64,000 nt of DNA from Bradyrhizobium sp. Tv2a-2 (GCF_000472425.1 NZ_AXAI01000020.1:117-64116), one strand, 5' to 3'; positions 18,463 to 28,024 are shown, counted from the stretch's first letter. Made by a program: numbers and translations. Notes: generated by a model not told the origin, from the sequence alone.

Positions 18463-18660
18463 ACGCTGGCACTGCCTCTGGTCCGTGCTAAAAGAGGTCG
18501 ATTCAACCGCAATCAGGGCGAGCCTGTCTCATCATCTTGTCCCTGAAATCACGCTAACATGTTGTTTTAGTGTGATTTTCGGGTAGAGGCACGTTCCCTT
18601 CGCGACGAAGCCAAGGGGCTTTCGCGATTCTGCCCGCACGGTTGCCGGAGCTAGGGACCC

Positions 18661-19881
18661 ATGGAAGACTTTTACCGCATCCGCCGCCTGCCGCCTTACG
18701 TCTTTGAGCAAGTGAACCGGGCCAAGGCGGCCGCGCGGAATGCCGGCGCCGACATTATCGATCTCGGCATGGGCAATCCCGATCTGTCGGCGCCCCCCCA
18801 CGTCCTTGAGAAGCTCAAGGAGACGCTGGGCAAGCCGCGGACCGACCGTTACTCCGCCTCGCGCGGCATTCCCGGCCTACGCCGGGCCCAGGCCGCCTAT
18901 TACGCGCGCCGCTTCGGCGTAAAGCTCAACCCGGAGACCCAGGTGGTGGCGACGCTGGGGTCGAAGGAGGGCTTTGCCAATGTGGCGCAGGCCATCACCG
19001 CGCCCGGTGACGTCATCCTGTGTCCGAACCCGAGCTACCCGATCCACGCGTTTGGTTTCCTGATGGCAGGCGGGGTGATCCGCTCGGTGCCGTCGGAGCC
19101 AACTCCGCAATTCTTCGAAGCGGTCGAGCGCGCCATCCTCCATTCGATCCCGAAGCCGATTGCGCTTGTCGTCTGCTACCCCTCCAACCCGACTGCCTAT
19201 GTCGCGAGCCTCGACTTCTATCGCGACCTCGTGGCATTCGCGAAGCGTCACGAGATCTTCATCCTTTCCGACCTCGCTTATGCCGAGGTCTATTTCGACG
19301 ACGCCAACCCGCCGCCCTCGGTGCTGCAGGTTCCCGGAGCCATCGATGTGACCGTCGAGTTCACCTCGATGTCAAAAACCTTTTCGATGGCCGGCTGGCG
19401 CATGGGCTTTGCGGTCGGCAATGAGCGCATCATCGCCGCGCTGGCGCGCGTCAAATCCTATCTCGATTACGGCGCGTTCACCCCCGTCCAGGTCGCGGCG
19501 ACCGCGGCGTTGAACGGTCCGGAGGATTGCATCCGAGAGATGCGCGAAACGTATAAGAAGCGCCGCGATGCGCTGGTGGAATCCTTCGGCCGCGCCGGCT
19601 GGGGTGTTCCGCCGCCCGACGCCTCGATGTTTGCCTGGGCACCGCTGCCCAAGGGATTCGAGGCGCTTGGCAGCATGCAGTTCGCGACGCTGATGGTGGA
19701 GAAATCCGGCGTTGTGGTCTCGCCTGGCGTCGCCTTCGGCGAGCACGGCGAAGGCTACGTGCGCATTGCCATGGTGGAAAACGAGCAGCGTATCCGGCAG
19801 GCCGCCCGCGGCGTGCGCCGCTTCCTTGAAAGCGGCATCGAAACGTTGCACAACGTGGTCCCGCTCGCCACCCGGCGCTAA
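18661..19881 (+). CDS. Class I/II aminotransferase, LL-diaminopimelate/alanine aminotransferase-like
   Basis: A 406-residue fold-type I PLP enzyme. Seen are DIIDLGMGNPDL and RYSASRGIPGLRRA at the start, YPSNPTAYVA, the DLAYAEVYFDD loop and the PLP lysine in SMSKTFSMAGWRMGF, with RIAMVENEQRIRQA at the C-terminus. The pattern fits the subgroup holding AlaC/YfdZ and proteins annotated as LL-diaminopimelate aminotransferase. It lies 26 bases before hom, so it is probably cotranscribed and works on aspartate-family or branched-chain intermediates. The exact amino donor and acceptor are not readable. Confidence 0.85.
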   Translation: MEDFYRIRRLPPYVFEQVNRAKAAARNAGADIIDLGMGNPDLSAPPHVLEKLKETLGKPRTDRYSASRGIPGLRRAQAAYYARRFGVKLNPETQVVATLGSKEGFANVAQAITAPGDVILCPNPSYPIHAFGFLMAGGVIRSVPSEPTPQFFEAVERAILHSIPKPIALVVCYPSNPTAYVASLDFYRDLVAFAKRHEIFILSDLAYAEVYFDDANPPPSVLQVPGAIDVTVEFTSMSKTFSMAGWRMGFAVGNERIIAALARVKSYLDYGAFTPVQVAATAALNGPEDCIREMRETYKKRRDALVESFGRAGWGVPPPDASMFAWAPLPKGFEALGSMQFATLMVEKSGVVVSPGVAFGEHGEGYVRIAMVENEQRIRQAARGVRRFLESGIETLHNVVPLATRR

Positions 19882-19907
19882 TCTTTCTCCGGCAGGTCTG
19901 TTTCGTC

Positions 19908-21224
19908 ATGGTCGCCCCCCTGAAAGTGGGTATTGCGGGCCTCGGCACCGTGGGTGCTGAGGTCGTCCGCCTTATCGAAGGCCAGAGCGCTGCGTTGTCC
20001 GCGCGCTGTGGCCGTCCGATCCGTGTCGTTGCGGTCACTGCGCGTTCGAAAGCCAAGAAGCGCGGGCTTGACCTGCGCGGTGTCGCCTGGGCGAGGGATC
20101 CGCAGGCGCTTGCGGAAAATGCCGAGGTCGATTGCCTGGTCGAACTGATCGGCGGTGCCGGCGATCCCGCATTGTCGGCGATCGAGACCGCGTTGAAGTC
20201 GGGCAAATCGGTCGTGACCGCCAACAAGGCGCTGATCGCCAAGCATGGCCTGCGGCTTGCGAAGGCGGCGGAGGCGCATGGCGCCGCGCTGAATTTCGAG
20301 GCGGCGGTGGGTGCAGCAATCCCGGTCATTAAAACGCTGCGCGAAGGGCTCGCGGGCACCTCGATCGATCGCGTCTACGGCATTCTCAACGGCACCTGCA
20401 ATTACATCCTGACGCGGATGGAGCAGGAGGGCCTGTCATTCGCCGAGTGCCTGGCCGACGCACAGCGGCTCGGCTATGCCGAGGCCAACCCGTCCTTCGA
20501 CGTCGACGGTCACGACACCGCGCAGAAGCTTGCGATCCTGGCGAGCCTCGCCTTCGGCACCAAGGTCGCGGAAAGCGCGATCTATGTCGAAGGCATTTCC
20601 TCGATCGCGCCGGAAGATCTGCGCGCGGCTGCCGATCTCGGCTATCGCGTCAAGCTGCTCGGCGTTGCGGTGCGCACCGCCAAGGGCATTGAGCAGCGCG
20701 TGCATCCGACCATGGTGCCGAAATCCTCATCGATCGCGCAGGTGATGGGGGTAACGAATGCAGTCACCATCGACGGCCATGGCATCCCGCCGATCACGCT
20801 GGTCGGTCCGGGCGCGGGCGGCAGCGCCACGGCCTCCGCCGTGATTGCGGATATCGCCGATGTTGCGCGCGGCGTGCGGGCAAGCCCGTTCGGACGGCCT
20901 GCGGAGCAGCTCAAGGCTACCGAGAAAGCGCCGATGGAGCGGCATGAAGGCGGCTATTACATTCGCCTGATGGCGCGCGATCTCCCGGGCACCGCGGCCT
21001 CGATCGCGACCCGGCTGGCGGAGCAAAAGATATCCATCGAATCCATCGTGCAGCGTCACCCCAATGGGGAAGCTGCAAAGGCCGCCGGGAAATCCTCTCA
21101 GGTGCCTGTGATCCTGATTACTTATGCCACGCATGAAGACGCGGTCTACCGCGCACTGAAGGCAGTGCAGCGCGACAAGGTGATCAGCGGCCGGCCGCAG
21201 GTGATCAGGATTGAAAAGAATTGA
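19908..21224 (+). CDS. hom: Homoserine dehydrogenase with ACT domain
   Basis: A 438-residue enzyme that reduces aspartate semialdehyde to homoserine, the branch to threonine and methionine. Seen are the Rossmann loop GIAGLGTVGAEV, TANKALIAKHG, the family signature ILNGTCNYILTRM and DVDGHDTAQKLAILA with the catalytic lysine. The last 90 residues (YIRLMARDLPGTAASIA onward) are an ACT domain for feedback control by threonine (family knowledge). It follows the aminotransferase at 26 bases and is followed 80 bases later by glpX. Confidence 0.95.
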   Translation: MVAPLKVGIAGLGTVGAEVVRLIEGQSAALSARCGRPIRVVAVTARSKAKKRGLDLRGVAWARDPQALAENAEVDCLVELIGGAGDPALSAIETALKSGKSVVTANKALIAKHGLRLAKAAEAHGAALNFEAAVGAAIPVIKTLREGLAGTSIDRVYGILNGTCNYILTRMEQEGLSFAECLADAQRLGYAEANPSFDVDGHDTAQKLAILASLAFGTKVAESAIYVEGISSIAPEDLRAAADLGYRVKLLGVAVRTAKGIEQRVHPTMVPKSSSIAQVMGVTNAVTIDGHGIPPITLVGPGAGGSATASAVIADIADVARGVRASPFGRPAEQLKATEKAPMERHEGGYYIRLMARDLPGTAASIATRLAEQKISIESIVQRHPNGEAAKAAGKSSQVPVILITYATHEDAVYRALKAVQRDKVISGRPQVIRIEKN

Positions 21225-21304
21225 CGACAAATCGAGCCGTTTGTGCGTTGATTGATTGACCACGGGCCCCAAAAGCCCACCGAGACCGTTTGAGGAGTGC
21301 GCCG

Positions 21305-22306
21305 ATGTCGACCCATATTTCCGTTCCACCGCAGTTGCTGCTCGAGCGCATTCTGACGCTCGAACTGGTGCGGGTGACGGAGCGTGCGGCTGTCTCGTCA
21401 GCACGGCTGCGCGGCCATGGCCAGGAGAAGGCGGCCGACCAGGCCGCGGTCGACGCGATGCGGCGCGAGCTAAACAAGCTTCCGATCGAAGGCACGATCG
21501 TGATCGGCGAGGGCGAGCGCGACGAGGCGCCGATGCTGTTCATCGGCGAAAAGGTTGGACTCAATGCGGGCCCCAAGGTCGATATCGCGGTCGATCCGCT
21601 GGAGGGCACCACGCTGTGCGCCAAGAACATGCCGGGCGCGATCGCCACCATGGCGATGGCCGATGGCGGCACGCTGCTGCACGCGCCTGACGTCTATATG
21701 CAGAAGCTCGCGATTGGCCCGGGCTATGCAAAAGGCGTGGTCGAGCTCGATGCGACGCCCGCCGAAAATGTCCGGCGGCTCGCGAAGGCGAAGGGCGTCG
21801 AAGCTTCCGCCATCACCGTGCTGGTGCTCGATCGTCCGCGCCACGCCGACATCATCCAGGGTGTGCGCTCGACGGGTGCCGCGGTGCGGCTCATCACCGA
21901 CGGCGATGTCGCCGGCGTCATCCATTGCGCCGATCCTGATAACACTGGCGTCGACATGTATCTCGGCACCGGCGGTGCCCCGGAAGGCGTGCTGGCCGCG
22001 GTGGCGTTACGCTGCATCGGCGGACAGATGCAGTGCCGTCTCATCCTCGACAGCGAAGAGAAGCGCGAGCGCGCCCACAAGATGGGCATCACCGATCCCA
22101 AGATGATTTACGGCATCGAGGACATGGCACGCGGCGACTGCTTGTTTGCAGCGACCGGCGTCACCACCGGATCGCTTCTGTCGGGCGTCAAGTTCCGCAA
22201 GGACGGTGTGATCGAGACCGAGACCGTAGTGATGCGTTCGGTGACCGGCACGGTGCGCTATATCAAGGCCGAGCACCGGCAGCTCGAGAAGTTCCACCTG
22301 GATTAA
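21305..22306 (+). CDS. glpX: Class II fructose-1,6-bisphosphatase
   Basis: A 333-residue GlpX-type phosphatase for gluconeogenesis and, in autotrophs, the Calvin cycle. The metal and phosphate site reads GEGERDEAPMLFIGE and DPLEGTTLCAKNMPGAIA, with GTGGAPEGVLAAVALRC further on. I chose the ATG at 21305 because a GAGGAG ribosome site lies seven bases upstream; an earlier start at 21290 adds five residues. It sits right after hom, as commonly seen in Rhizobiales, but a shared transcript is only inferred. Confidence 0.94.
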   Translation: MSTHISVPPQLLLERILTLELVRVTERAAVSSARLRGHGQEKAADQAAVDAMRRELNKLPIEGTIVIGEGERDEAPMLFIGEKVGLNAGPKVDIAVDPLEGTTLCAKNMPGAIATMAMADGGTLLHAPDVYMQKLAIGPGYAKGVVELDATPAENVRRLAKAKGVEASAITVLVLDRPRHADIIQGVRSTGAAVRLITDGDVAGVIHCADPDNTGVDMYLGTGGAPEGVLAAVALRCIGGQMQCRLILDSEEKRERAHKMGITDPKMIYGIEDMARGDCLFAATGVTTGSLLSGVKFRKDGVIETETVVMRSVTGTVRYIKAEHRQLEKFHLD

Positions 22307-22320
22307 GACCCACGCACCGT

Positions 22321-22410
22321 CGTTCCGGGGCGATGCGAAGCATCGAACCCGGAATCCAGACGTTGTGGCGCGAGATTCCGGGTTCATCGCTGCGCGATGC
22401 CCCGGAATGA
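22321..22410. repeat. REP-like palindromic element
   Basis: Starts CGTTCCGGGGCGATGCGAAG and ends GATGCCCCGGAATGAC, forming a long interrupted hairpin, with an inner pair ACCCGGAAT and ATTCCGGGT. The 27-base block GGCGATGCG...CCCGGAAT recurs exactly at 49734-49760. It lies between glpX and the dehalogenase gene; its effect is probably on mRNA ends. Confidence 0.75.
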
Positions 22411-22433
22411 CAAAAACAAAAATGGAGGCGCGC

Positions 22434-23153
22434 ATGTCTGATCTTTCTGCCGTCAAGGCGCTGGTGTTCGACGTGTTCGGCACGGTGGTCGACTGGCGCA
22501 CCAGCCTGATCAACGACTTCACCAAATGGGGCGAGACGCGCGGCTTCAAGGCAGACTGGACGGCGCTGGTCGATGGCTGGCGCGCAGTCTACACCGCCTC
22601 GATGGACGAGGTGCGCAAGCATCCTGAGCGCGGCTATGTCATTCTCGACGTCCTGCACCGCCGCTCGCTCGAGACACTGGTGAAAGACCTCGGCATCTCA
22701 GGCCTCGGCGACCCCGACCTGCATCATCTCACGATGGGCTGGCATCGCCTGCATCCCTGGCCCGACAGCGTCAGCGGGCTGACGCGGTTGAAGACAAAGT
22801 TCATCATCGCGCCGCTCTCGAACGGCAATGTCGCGCTGCTCACCAACATGGCGAAGTTTGCGGGCCTGCCCTGGGACCTGATCATGTCGGCGGAATTGTT
22901 CGAGCATTACAAGCCCGATCCTGAGACCTATCTCGGCGCGGCCAAACTGCTTTGCCTGCAGCCGGGCGAGGTGATGATGGTGGCGGCTCACAATTACGAT
23001 CTGAAGAACGCGCAGAAGCACGGGCTGAAGACCGCCTTCGTGGCGCGTCCGACCGAATACGGCCCGCTGCAGAAGGTCGATTTCGAGGCCACCGGGGCCT
23101 GGGACATCGTCGCCAGGGATTTCGGCGGCATCGCCGACCGGCTCGGGTGCTAA
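22434..23153 (+). CDS. Haloacid dehalogenase type II (HAD superfamily)
   Basis: A 239-residue HAD hydrolase. The nucleophile Asp is in ALVFDVFGTVVDWR, motif II in APLSNGN, motif III Lys in FEHYKPDPETYL and the last motif in MVAAHNYDLKNAQKHG. This arrangement, with the RPTEYGP segment, is typical of (S)-2-haloacid dehalogenases, which replace the halogen of 2-haloacids by hydroxyl; many relatives act on other substrates. The ATG at 22434 has a GGAGG site; earlier starts would run into the REP-like repeat. Confidence 0.88.
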   Translation: MSDLSAVKALVFDVFGTVVDWRTSLINDFTKWGETRGFKADWTALVDGWRAVYTASMDEVRKHPERGYVILDVLHRRSLETLVKDLGISGLGDPDLHHLTMGWHRLHPWPDSVSGLTRLKTKFIIAPLSNGNVALLTNMAKFAGLPWDLIMSAELFEHYKPDPETYLGAAKLLCLQPGEVMMVAAHNYDLKNAQKHGLKTAFVARPTEYGPLQKVDFEATGAWDIVARDFGGIADRLGC

Positions 23154-23406
23154 AGGGCGGTGAGCCGCGCGATCATACCGGAAATGTCGGTATGATGGAG
23201 AGCTGACACGCGTTTAATTTCCAGGACTTAGCGTGCATTTTGCCGCAGGTGCTGCACCTTGTTTCAGCAGTTCACTGCTTTTTTTGGCGATTCGGATACC
23301 ACCGGTGTGCGCCCGATGCGCGTTCTGGTTCCGCGATCAGTCGTGGAAAGTCGCGCCGCTGTCTCTTTGTCCGGCGCGGCCTTCGTGCTTACCTGCAAGC
23401 CGCATC

Positions 23407-25248
23407 ATGACACTTCCCGCAACCGCATTACCCATCGAGCAGCCGGCGGCCTTTCTTGGCGTGAGCCAGTCGCTGACGGGAAAGCTGTGGCGAGATCGGC
23501 TGGATGCGCGCGGCGCGGCGCGGGCGCTCGCTATCACGCAGCGTCATCAGTTGCCGGAGCTTCTGGCGCGTGTGCTTGCAGGCCGCGACGTCGATATCGA
23601 CGCCGTGCCGGACTTTCTCGATCCGACCATCCGAAAACTGATGCCGGATCCGTTCACTGTGACGCAGATGGAAATCGCGGCCAAGCGCATTGCGGACGCA
23701 GCCCAGCGCGGCGAGAAAGTTGCTATCTTCGGCGACTATGACGTCGACGGGGCGACGTCGGCCGCGCTACTCGCCTGGCATCTGCGCCATTGCAGTCTCG
23801 ATCCCCTGATCCACATTCCCGACCGCCTGTTCGAGGGCTACGGCCCCAATACCGAAGCCGTGCGGGTGCTGGCGGCTAAGGGCGCGACGCTTCTCATCAC
23901 GGTCGATTGCGGCACGACCAGCATCGAACCCCTGGCGGAGGCCACGAAGCTCGGCATGTCCGTGGTTGTCATCGACCATCATCAAGTCGGCACCGAATTG
24001 CCAGAGGTCGATGCCCTGGTAAATCCGAACCGGGCAGACGATCTGTCGGGCCTTGGTCATCTGGCAGCCGTAGGGCTGGTGCTCGTCACGCTCGTTGCGG
24101 TCAACCGCGAGCTGCGCAATCGCGGCTTCTGGACCGCCGAGATGCCGGAACCGGATCTGTTGAGCATGCTGCACCATGTGGCGCTCGGCACGGTCGCTGA
24201 TGTGGCGCCGCTGATCGGGCTCAATCGCGCGCTGGTGGCCAAAGGGCTTATCGCGATGCGACGGCGCGACCATGTCGGCCATACCGCGCTGATGGATGTC
24301 GCGCGCCTGAACGGCCCGCCGGAGGCCTGGCATCTCGGCTTTCTGCTGGGGCCGCGCATCAATGCCGGCGGTCGCATCGGCCGCGCCGATCTCGGCGTGC
24401 GGCTTCTGCTGGAGGGCGATGTGTCGGAAGCCGCGCGCATTGCAGCCGAACTCGACCGACTCAACAGCGAGCGGCGCGTGATCGAGCAGGCGGCTGAAGC
24501 CCAGGCCGAGGCGGAAGCACTGGCCTCGCTCGGGCTCGAAGACAAGGGCGCGGTGATAGTCACAGCGTCGGAAGGCTGGCATCCCGGCGTGGTCGGGCTC
24601 GTTGCCGCGCGGTTGAAGGAAAAGTTTTCGCGGCCCGCTTTTGCGATCGCGCTTGAGCCCGGCGGCATCGGCACCGGCTCGGGCCGCTCGATCGCCGGCG
24701 TCGACCTCGGCAAGGCGGTGCGTCAGGCGGTGGTCGATGGCATTTTGATCAAGGGGGGCGGCCACGCGATGGCCGCGGGCGTCACTTTGCGCAAGGAGAA
24801 GCTCGCGGAGTTCCGCGCCTATCTGGAAAACACGCTGGGTCACGACGTGAGGCAGGCGCGCCATGTCAATGAACTGTTCGTCGACGGCGCGGTCACCGCG
24901 CGCAGCATAACGCCGGAGCTTGCACGGACGCTCGATCGCGCCGGGCCCTTCGGCAGCGGCAATCCGGAGCCGGTGCTGGCGTTGCCCTCGCACCAGTTGA
25001 TCTATGCCGATGAGGTGGGGCAGGCGCATTTGCGGCTGCGCTTCAAGTCCGGCGACGGCGCGATCGTCAACGGCATGGCATTCCGCTCGGTGGGACAGAA
25101 GCTTGGCAATGCGCTAAAGCAAAATCGCGGCCAACAGCTGCATGTCGCGGGTGCGCTCAGTGTTGATCGCTATCAGGGCGTCGAGCGCGTACAGTTGCGC
25201 GTGCTCGACGTTGCGCTGCCCGACCAGGGCCCAGCGTTGATCAGGTAA
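23407..25248 (+). CDS. recJ: Single-stranded-DNA-specific exonuclease RecJ
   Basis: A 613-residue 5'-3' exonuclease for recombination and mismatch repair. DHH-family motifs are clear: FGDYDVDGATSAALL, VDCGTT, the DHHQVG triad, HVALGTVADVAPL and, in the DHHA1 part, GGHAMAAGVTLR. The C-terminal OB-like domain carries FGSGNPEPVLAL. The frame is open from 23233, but family members begin at about the ATG used here (MTLPATALPIEQPAAFLG). The next SDR gene begins 15 bases after its stop and may be cotranscribed. Confidence 0.94.
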   Translation: MTLPATALPIEQPAAFLGVSQSLTGKLWRDRLDARGAARALAITQRHQLPELLARVLAGRDVDIDAVPDFLDPTIRKLMPDPFTVTQMEIAAKRIADAAQRGEKVAIFGDYDVDGATSAALLAWHLRHCSLDPLIHIPDRLFEGYGPNTEAVRVLAAKGATLLITVDCGTTSIEPLAEATKLGMSVVVIDHHQVGTELPEVDALVNPNRADDLSGLGHLAAVGLVLVTLVAVNRELRNRGFWTAEMPEPDLLSMLHHVALGTVADVAPLIGLNRALVAKGLIAMRRRDHVGHTALMDVARLNGPPEAWHLGFLLGPRINAGGRIGRADLGVRLLLEGDVSEAARIAAELDRLNSERRVIEQAAEAQAEAEALASLGLEDKGAVIVTASEGWHPGVVGLVAARLKEKFSRPAFAIALEPGGIGTGSGRSIAGVDLGKAVRQAVVDGILIKGGGHAMAAGVTLRKEKLAEFRAYLENTLGHDVRQARHVNELFVDGAVTARSITPELARTLDRAGPFGSGNPEPVLALPSHQLIYADEVGQAHLRLRFKSGDGAIVNGMAFRSVGQKLGNALKQNRGQQLHVAGALSVDRYQGVERVQLRVLDVALPDQGPALIR

Positions 25249-25263
25249 GCCAATAAAAAGCAA

Positions 25264-26085
25264 ATGAGTGTGGACATGGCAGGACAGGTTGCAGGCAAGG
25301 TTGCGTTGGTCACGGGAGGCGCGTCGGGCATTGGCCAGGCGGTCGCCGAGTTGCTGGCGGAGGAGGGGGCCTCCGTGGTCGTGACCGACATGGACGAGCT
25401 GAGGGGCCCCGATGTTGTGGCCGGCATCAAGAGGGCTGGCCGCGAGGCGGTGTTCCTGTCTCAGGACGTGACAAGCGAACCGCGCTGGGCCGAAGTCGTC
25501 GGTGAGATTGAAGAACGCTTCGGCAGGCTGGATGTGCTGGTATCGAACGCGGGCATTGGCATCGGCGCGGCGTCCATTATCGAGATGTCGCTGGCCGATT
25601 GGCGCCGGCAGACGGCGGTCAATCTCGATGGTGTGTTCCTATCAGTGAAATACGGCCTGCCTCTGATGCGCAAAACCGGCGGCGGCTCCATCATCATGAT
25701 GTCGTCTCTGGCGGGCCTGCGCGGTGCGGCCACGCTCGCCGGTTATTCCGCGACCAAGGGCGGCGTGCGCCTGTTCGCCAAGTCGATCGCGATGGAATGT
25801 GCGTCGGTGGGTGATGGCATCCGCGTGAACTCGGTGCATCCCGGGATCATCGATACCCCCATCTGGCACAAGATTCCAGCGGGTGGCACCGCGAGCGGCC
25901 AGAACGCGCCGATCGACTTCGAGGCAATGGCAAAGCTCGCGGCGCCATTGGGGCGGCCGGGGCGCGCGCGCGAAGTTGCGCAGGGCGTGCTGTTTCTGGC
26001 GTCGGATGCCTCAAGCTATCTGACGGGCAGCGAACTCGTCATTGATGGCGGAATGTTTGCCGGCAGTGCGCCGCGGAAGTCGTAG
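25264..26085 (+). CDS. SDR family oxidoreductase
   Basis: A 273-residue classical SDR: TGGASGIGQA near residue 20, a cofactor-binding Asp after the second strand (VVVTDMDE, pointing to NAD), NAGIG, catalytic Ser in MMSSLAG, YSATKGG for Tyr/Lys and ELVIDGGMFAG at the end. The ATG at 25264 lacks a clear ribosome site; one at 25276 is an alternative. It follows recJ closely, but no functional tie is evident. Substrate unknown. Confidence 0.88.
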   Translation: MSVDMAGQVAGKVALVTGGASGIGQAVAELLAEEGASVVVTDMDELRGPDVVAGIKRAGREAVFLSQDVTSEPRWAEVVGEIEERFGRLDVLVSNAGIGIGAASIIEMSLADWRRQTAVNLDGVFLSVKYGLPLMRKTGGGSIIMMSSLAGLRGAATLAGYSATKGGVRLFAKSIAMECASVGDGIRVNSVHPGIIDTPIWHKIPAGGTASGQNAPIDFEAMAKLAAPLGRPGRAREVAQGVLFLASDASSYLTGSELVIDGGMFAGSAPRKS

Positions 26086-26091
26086 CTCCGC

Positions 26092-27321
26092 CTATCCACC
26101 TTGCCGAAGGCGGGCCAGTACCTCCAATCCGCCATAGCCGTCGGCCGGCTGAATGCCGGCCTTGAGCTGGAAATCGCGGACGGCCTGCATGGTGTCGTTG
26201 CCGACGCGGCCATCGGTGCCGCCGGTGTCAAAGCCTGCCCTGGTCAGCCGCGTCTGCATCTCCTGCACCTCGGCGAGCGTCAGGGCGCGCTCCGAGCCGG
26301 GGAAGGGTTGGATGAAAGGACCGCCGCCAAGAATGCGATCGCCGAGATGGCAGATCGCGAGCGCATAGTTCATCGACGGATTGTAGCTCCGCACGGAATA
26401 GAAATTCGGGCCGAGCAGGAAGGCGGGCCCACCATCGACCGGGATCCACATTTGTGCGGACGCATCCGGCTGCCGGAACGCCTCGCCGTTGGCGCGCGTG
26501 ACGCCGGCGCTGGCCCAGGCTGCGTAGCTGCGGTTGCCACGCATCGTGCGGCCGGTTGCCTTGACCTCGTAGCCCCAATGCTCGCCCCGTCGATAATGAC
26601 CGCGGTCGACCAGGAATTTTGCAGTCGAGCCGAGCGCATCGTCGGGCTTTCCGAACGGCGAGATCTTGCCGTCCCCGTCATAGTCGATGCCGACATTGAG
26701 CCAGACTTCCGGCATCCATTGCGTATGTCCCATGGCGCCGGCCCACGACCCCCGCATCTCCGCCGGTGTGCTCCAGCCCTTGTCGACGATGCGCAGAGCG
26801 TTGACGAGTTCGCTCTGCCAATAGGCCTTGCGGCGGGGCGCATTCCACGCGAGGGCGGCGAGCGAGGGAAAGATCGGCCGCATGTGGTTCTTTTGAACCA
26901 GCGGATCGCCGTAGGCTGATTCCACGCCCCACAGCGCCAGCAGTGTGCCGCGCTCGACCCCGAAATCCCGCTCGATGCGTGCAAACAGAGCAGTGTTTTT
27001 CTTCAGCGCTTCCTTGCCATGGATGATACGCCAGTCGGAGACGCGGCGGTTGATGTATTGCCAGGTCTCCTCGTTGAACTCCGGCTGATTATCGAATTCC
27101 TTGAACACGCTCATGTCCGGCTCGACACGGGCCATGCAAAGGTCCCATGTGGCCGGCGTAATGCCCTTCGACAGCGCATGCTGGCGAAATTTGTCCCGCC
27201 ATTGCTCGAAGCCGGCTGGAGCGGCGAGCGCGGAGGGCGAAGCGGCGACCGCACCGAACGAGAGGCCGGCGCGCAACAGCATGCGGCGGGTCGGCTGGTT
27301 CCAGGAATCACGCTGGTTCAT
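26092..27321 (-). CDS. Lytic murein transglycosylase (MltB-like) with peptidoglycan-binding domain
   Basis: A 409-residue periplasmic enzyme. The N-terminus TRRMLLRAGLSFGAVAA is a signal sequence with a Tat-like arginine pair. The SLT2 catalytic domain has its acid in LWGVESAYGDP, with MGHTQWMPEVWLNVG and YNPSMNYALAI further on. The last 60 residues (LAEVQEMQTRLTRAGFDTGGTDGRVG) form a PG_binding_1 domain. It cleaves glycan strands to anhydromuropeptides. Its 3' end converges on the SDR gene (7 bases apart). Confidence 0.92.
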   Translation of the reverse strand: MNQRDSWNQPTRRMLLRAGLSFGAVAASPSALAAPAGFEQWRDKFRQHALSKGITPATWDLCMARVEPDMSVFKEFDNQPEFNEETWQYINRRVSDWRIIHGKEALKKNTALFARIERDFGVERGTLLALWGVESAYGDPLVQKNHMRPIFPSLAALAWNAPRRKAYWQSELVNALRIVDKGWSTPAEMRGSWAGAMGHTQWMPEVWLNVGIDYDGDGKISPFGKPDDALGSTAKFLVDRGHYRRGEHWGYEVKATGRTMRGNRSYAAWASAGVTRANGEAFRQPDASAQMWIPVDGGPAFLLGPNFYSVRSYNPSMNYALAICHLGDRILGGGPFIQPFPGSERALTLAEVQEMQTRLTRAGFDTGGTDGRVGNDTMQAVRDFQLKAGIQPADGYGGLEVLARLRQGG

Positions 27322-27377
27322 GGGTCCAATCTAGCGCCGCGCGGGGCGCCGCAAAACCGGCTCCGGCGCGGGGAACT

Positions 27378-27983
27378 TCAGCTGTCCTGCTGCAGGCTGA
27401 CAGCAATTCTCGCAAGCCATTGCCGGATCACGCGCTCGTCCTTGGGTGTCAAGCTCTCCACAAGTCGACGCTCCAGCACCATCGCGCGCTTGCGGCATTG
27501 CTCCAGCAGTGTCAGGCCGCGCGGCGTCAGGGTCCATTGCAGCCGTCGCCCATGCACCGGATCCGGCGTCTTCATGATAGCGCCGTCGCGCTCCAGGTTG
27601 CCGATGATGACGCCGACGGTCTGCGGCGTCAGCAGCGCCACGCGGGCAAGCTCGGCTCCGGAGAGTCCTGGATAGGCCTTCAGCATGGTGAGTGCCACGA
27701 ATTGCGGCACGGTGACACCGAGTTCGCCCAGCGCACGCTCCAGCGTCAGGCGCGAGGCGGCCTGGGCCTGGCGCAGCAGATAGCCAAGATAGCCGCTCTC
27801 GCCGCGCTTGCCCTCGCCAGGCGGCGGCGGGCTGACGCTTGCGAGCGCGGGCTCCGGCTGGGGCGGGGCAACGCGGGCCCCACGCCGTCCCGTCTTGTCC
27901 GTGCCGGTCGTTCGCGCCGGCCTTGGCCGCTTTGCGGCCTTTTCCGCCGGCTGCGGAGCCATGGTCATTTCCACCTTGCGCAT
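27378..27983 (-). CDS. MarR family transcriptional regulator
   Basis: About 200 residues from the ATG at 27983. The first 70 are Pro/Arg/Lys-rich and disordered; the winged-helix domain follows (LGVTVPQFVALTMLKAYPGLSGAELARVALLTPQTVGVIIGNLERDG), with the wing in MKTPDPVHGRRLQWTLT. It lies divergently from an AhpD-like gene with only 57 bases between starts, and a perfect palindrome in that gap is a likely binding site. By analogy with OhrR/HypR-type MarR proteins it may sense oxidants or phenolics, but no key redox cysteine is seen in the N-terminal helix. Confidence 0.85.
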   Translation of the reverse strand: MRKVEMTMAPQPAEKAAKRPRPARTTGTDKTGRRGARVAPPQPEPALASVSPPPPGEGKRGESGYLGYLLRQAQAASRLTLERALGELGVTVPQFVALTMLKAYPGLSGAELARVALLTPQTVGVIIGNLERDGAIMKTPDPVHGRRLQWTLTPRGLTLLEQCRKRAMVLERRLVESLTPKDERVIRQWLARIAVSLQQDS

Positions 27984-27985
27984 GG

Positions 27986-28024
27986 TATCAGAGCTCTTAT
28001 ATATTATCAGTGCTCTGATAATAT
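27986..28024. promoter_or_regulatory. Palindromic operator in the MarR/AhpD-like divergent promoter
   Basis: ATATTATCAG (28001-28010) and CTGATAATAT (28015-28024) form a perfect 10-base inverted repeat with a four-base spacer. A second pairing, TATCAGAGC (27986-27994) with GCTCTGATA (28012-28020), overlaps it. The site lies between the two divergent starts and is AT-rich in a GC-rich setting, so it likely covers promoter elements of both genes and is bound by the MarR protein. Confidence 0.7.
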
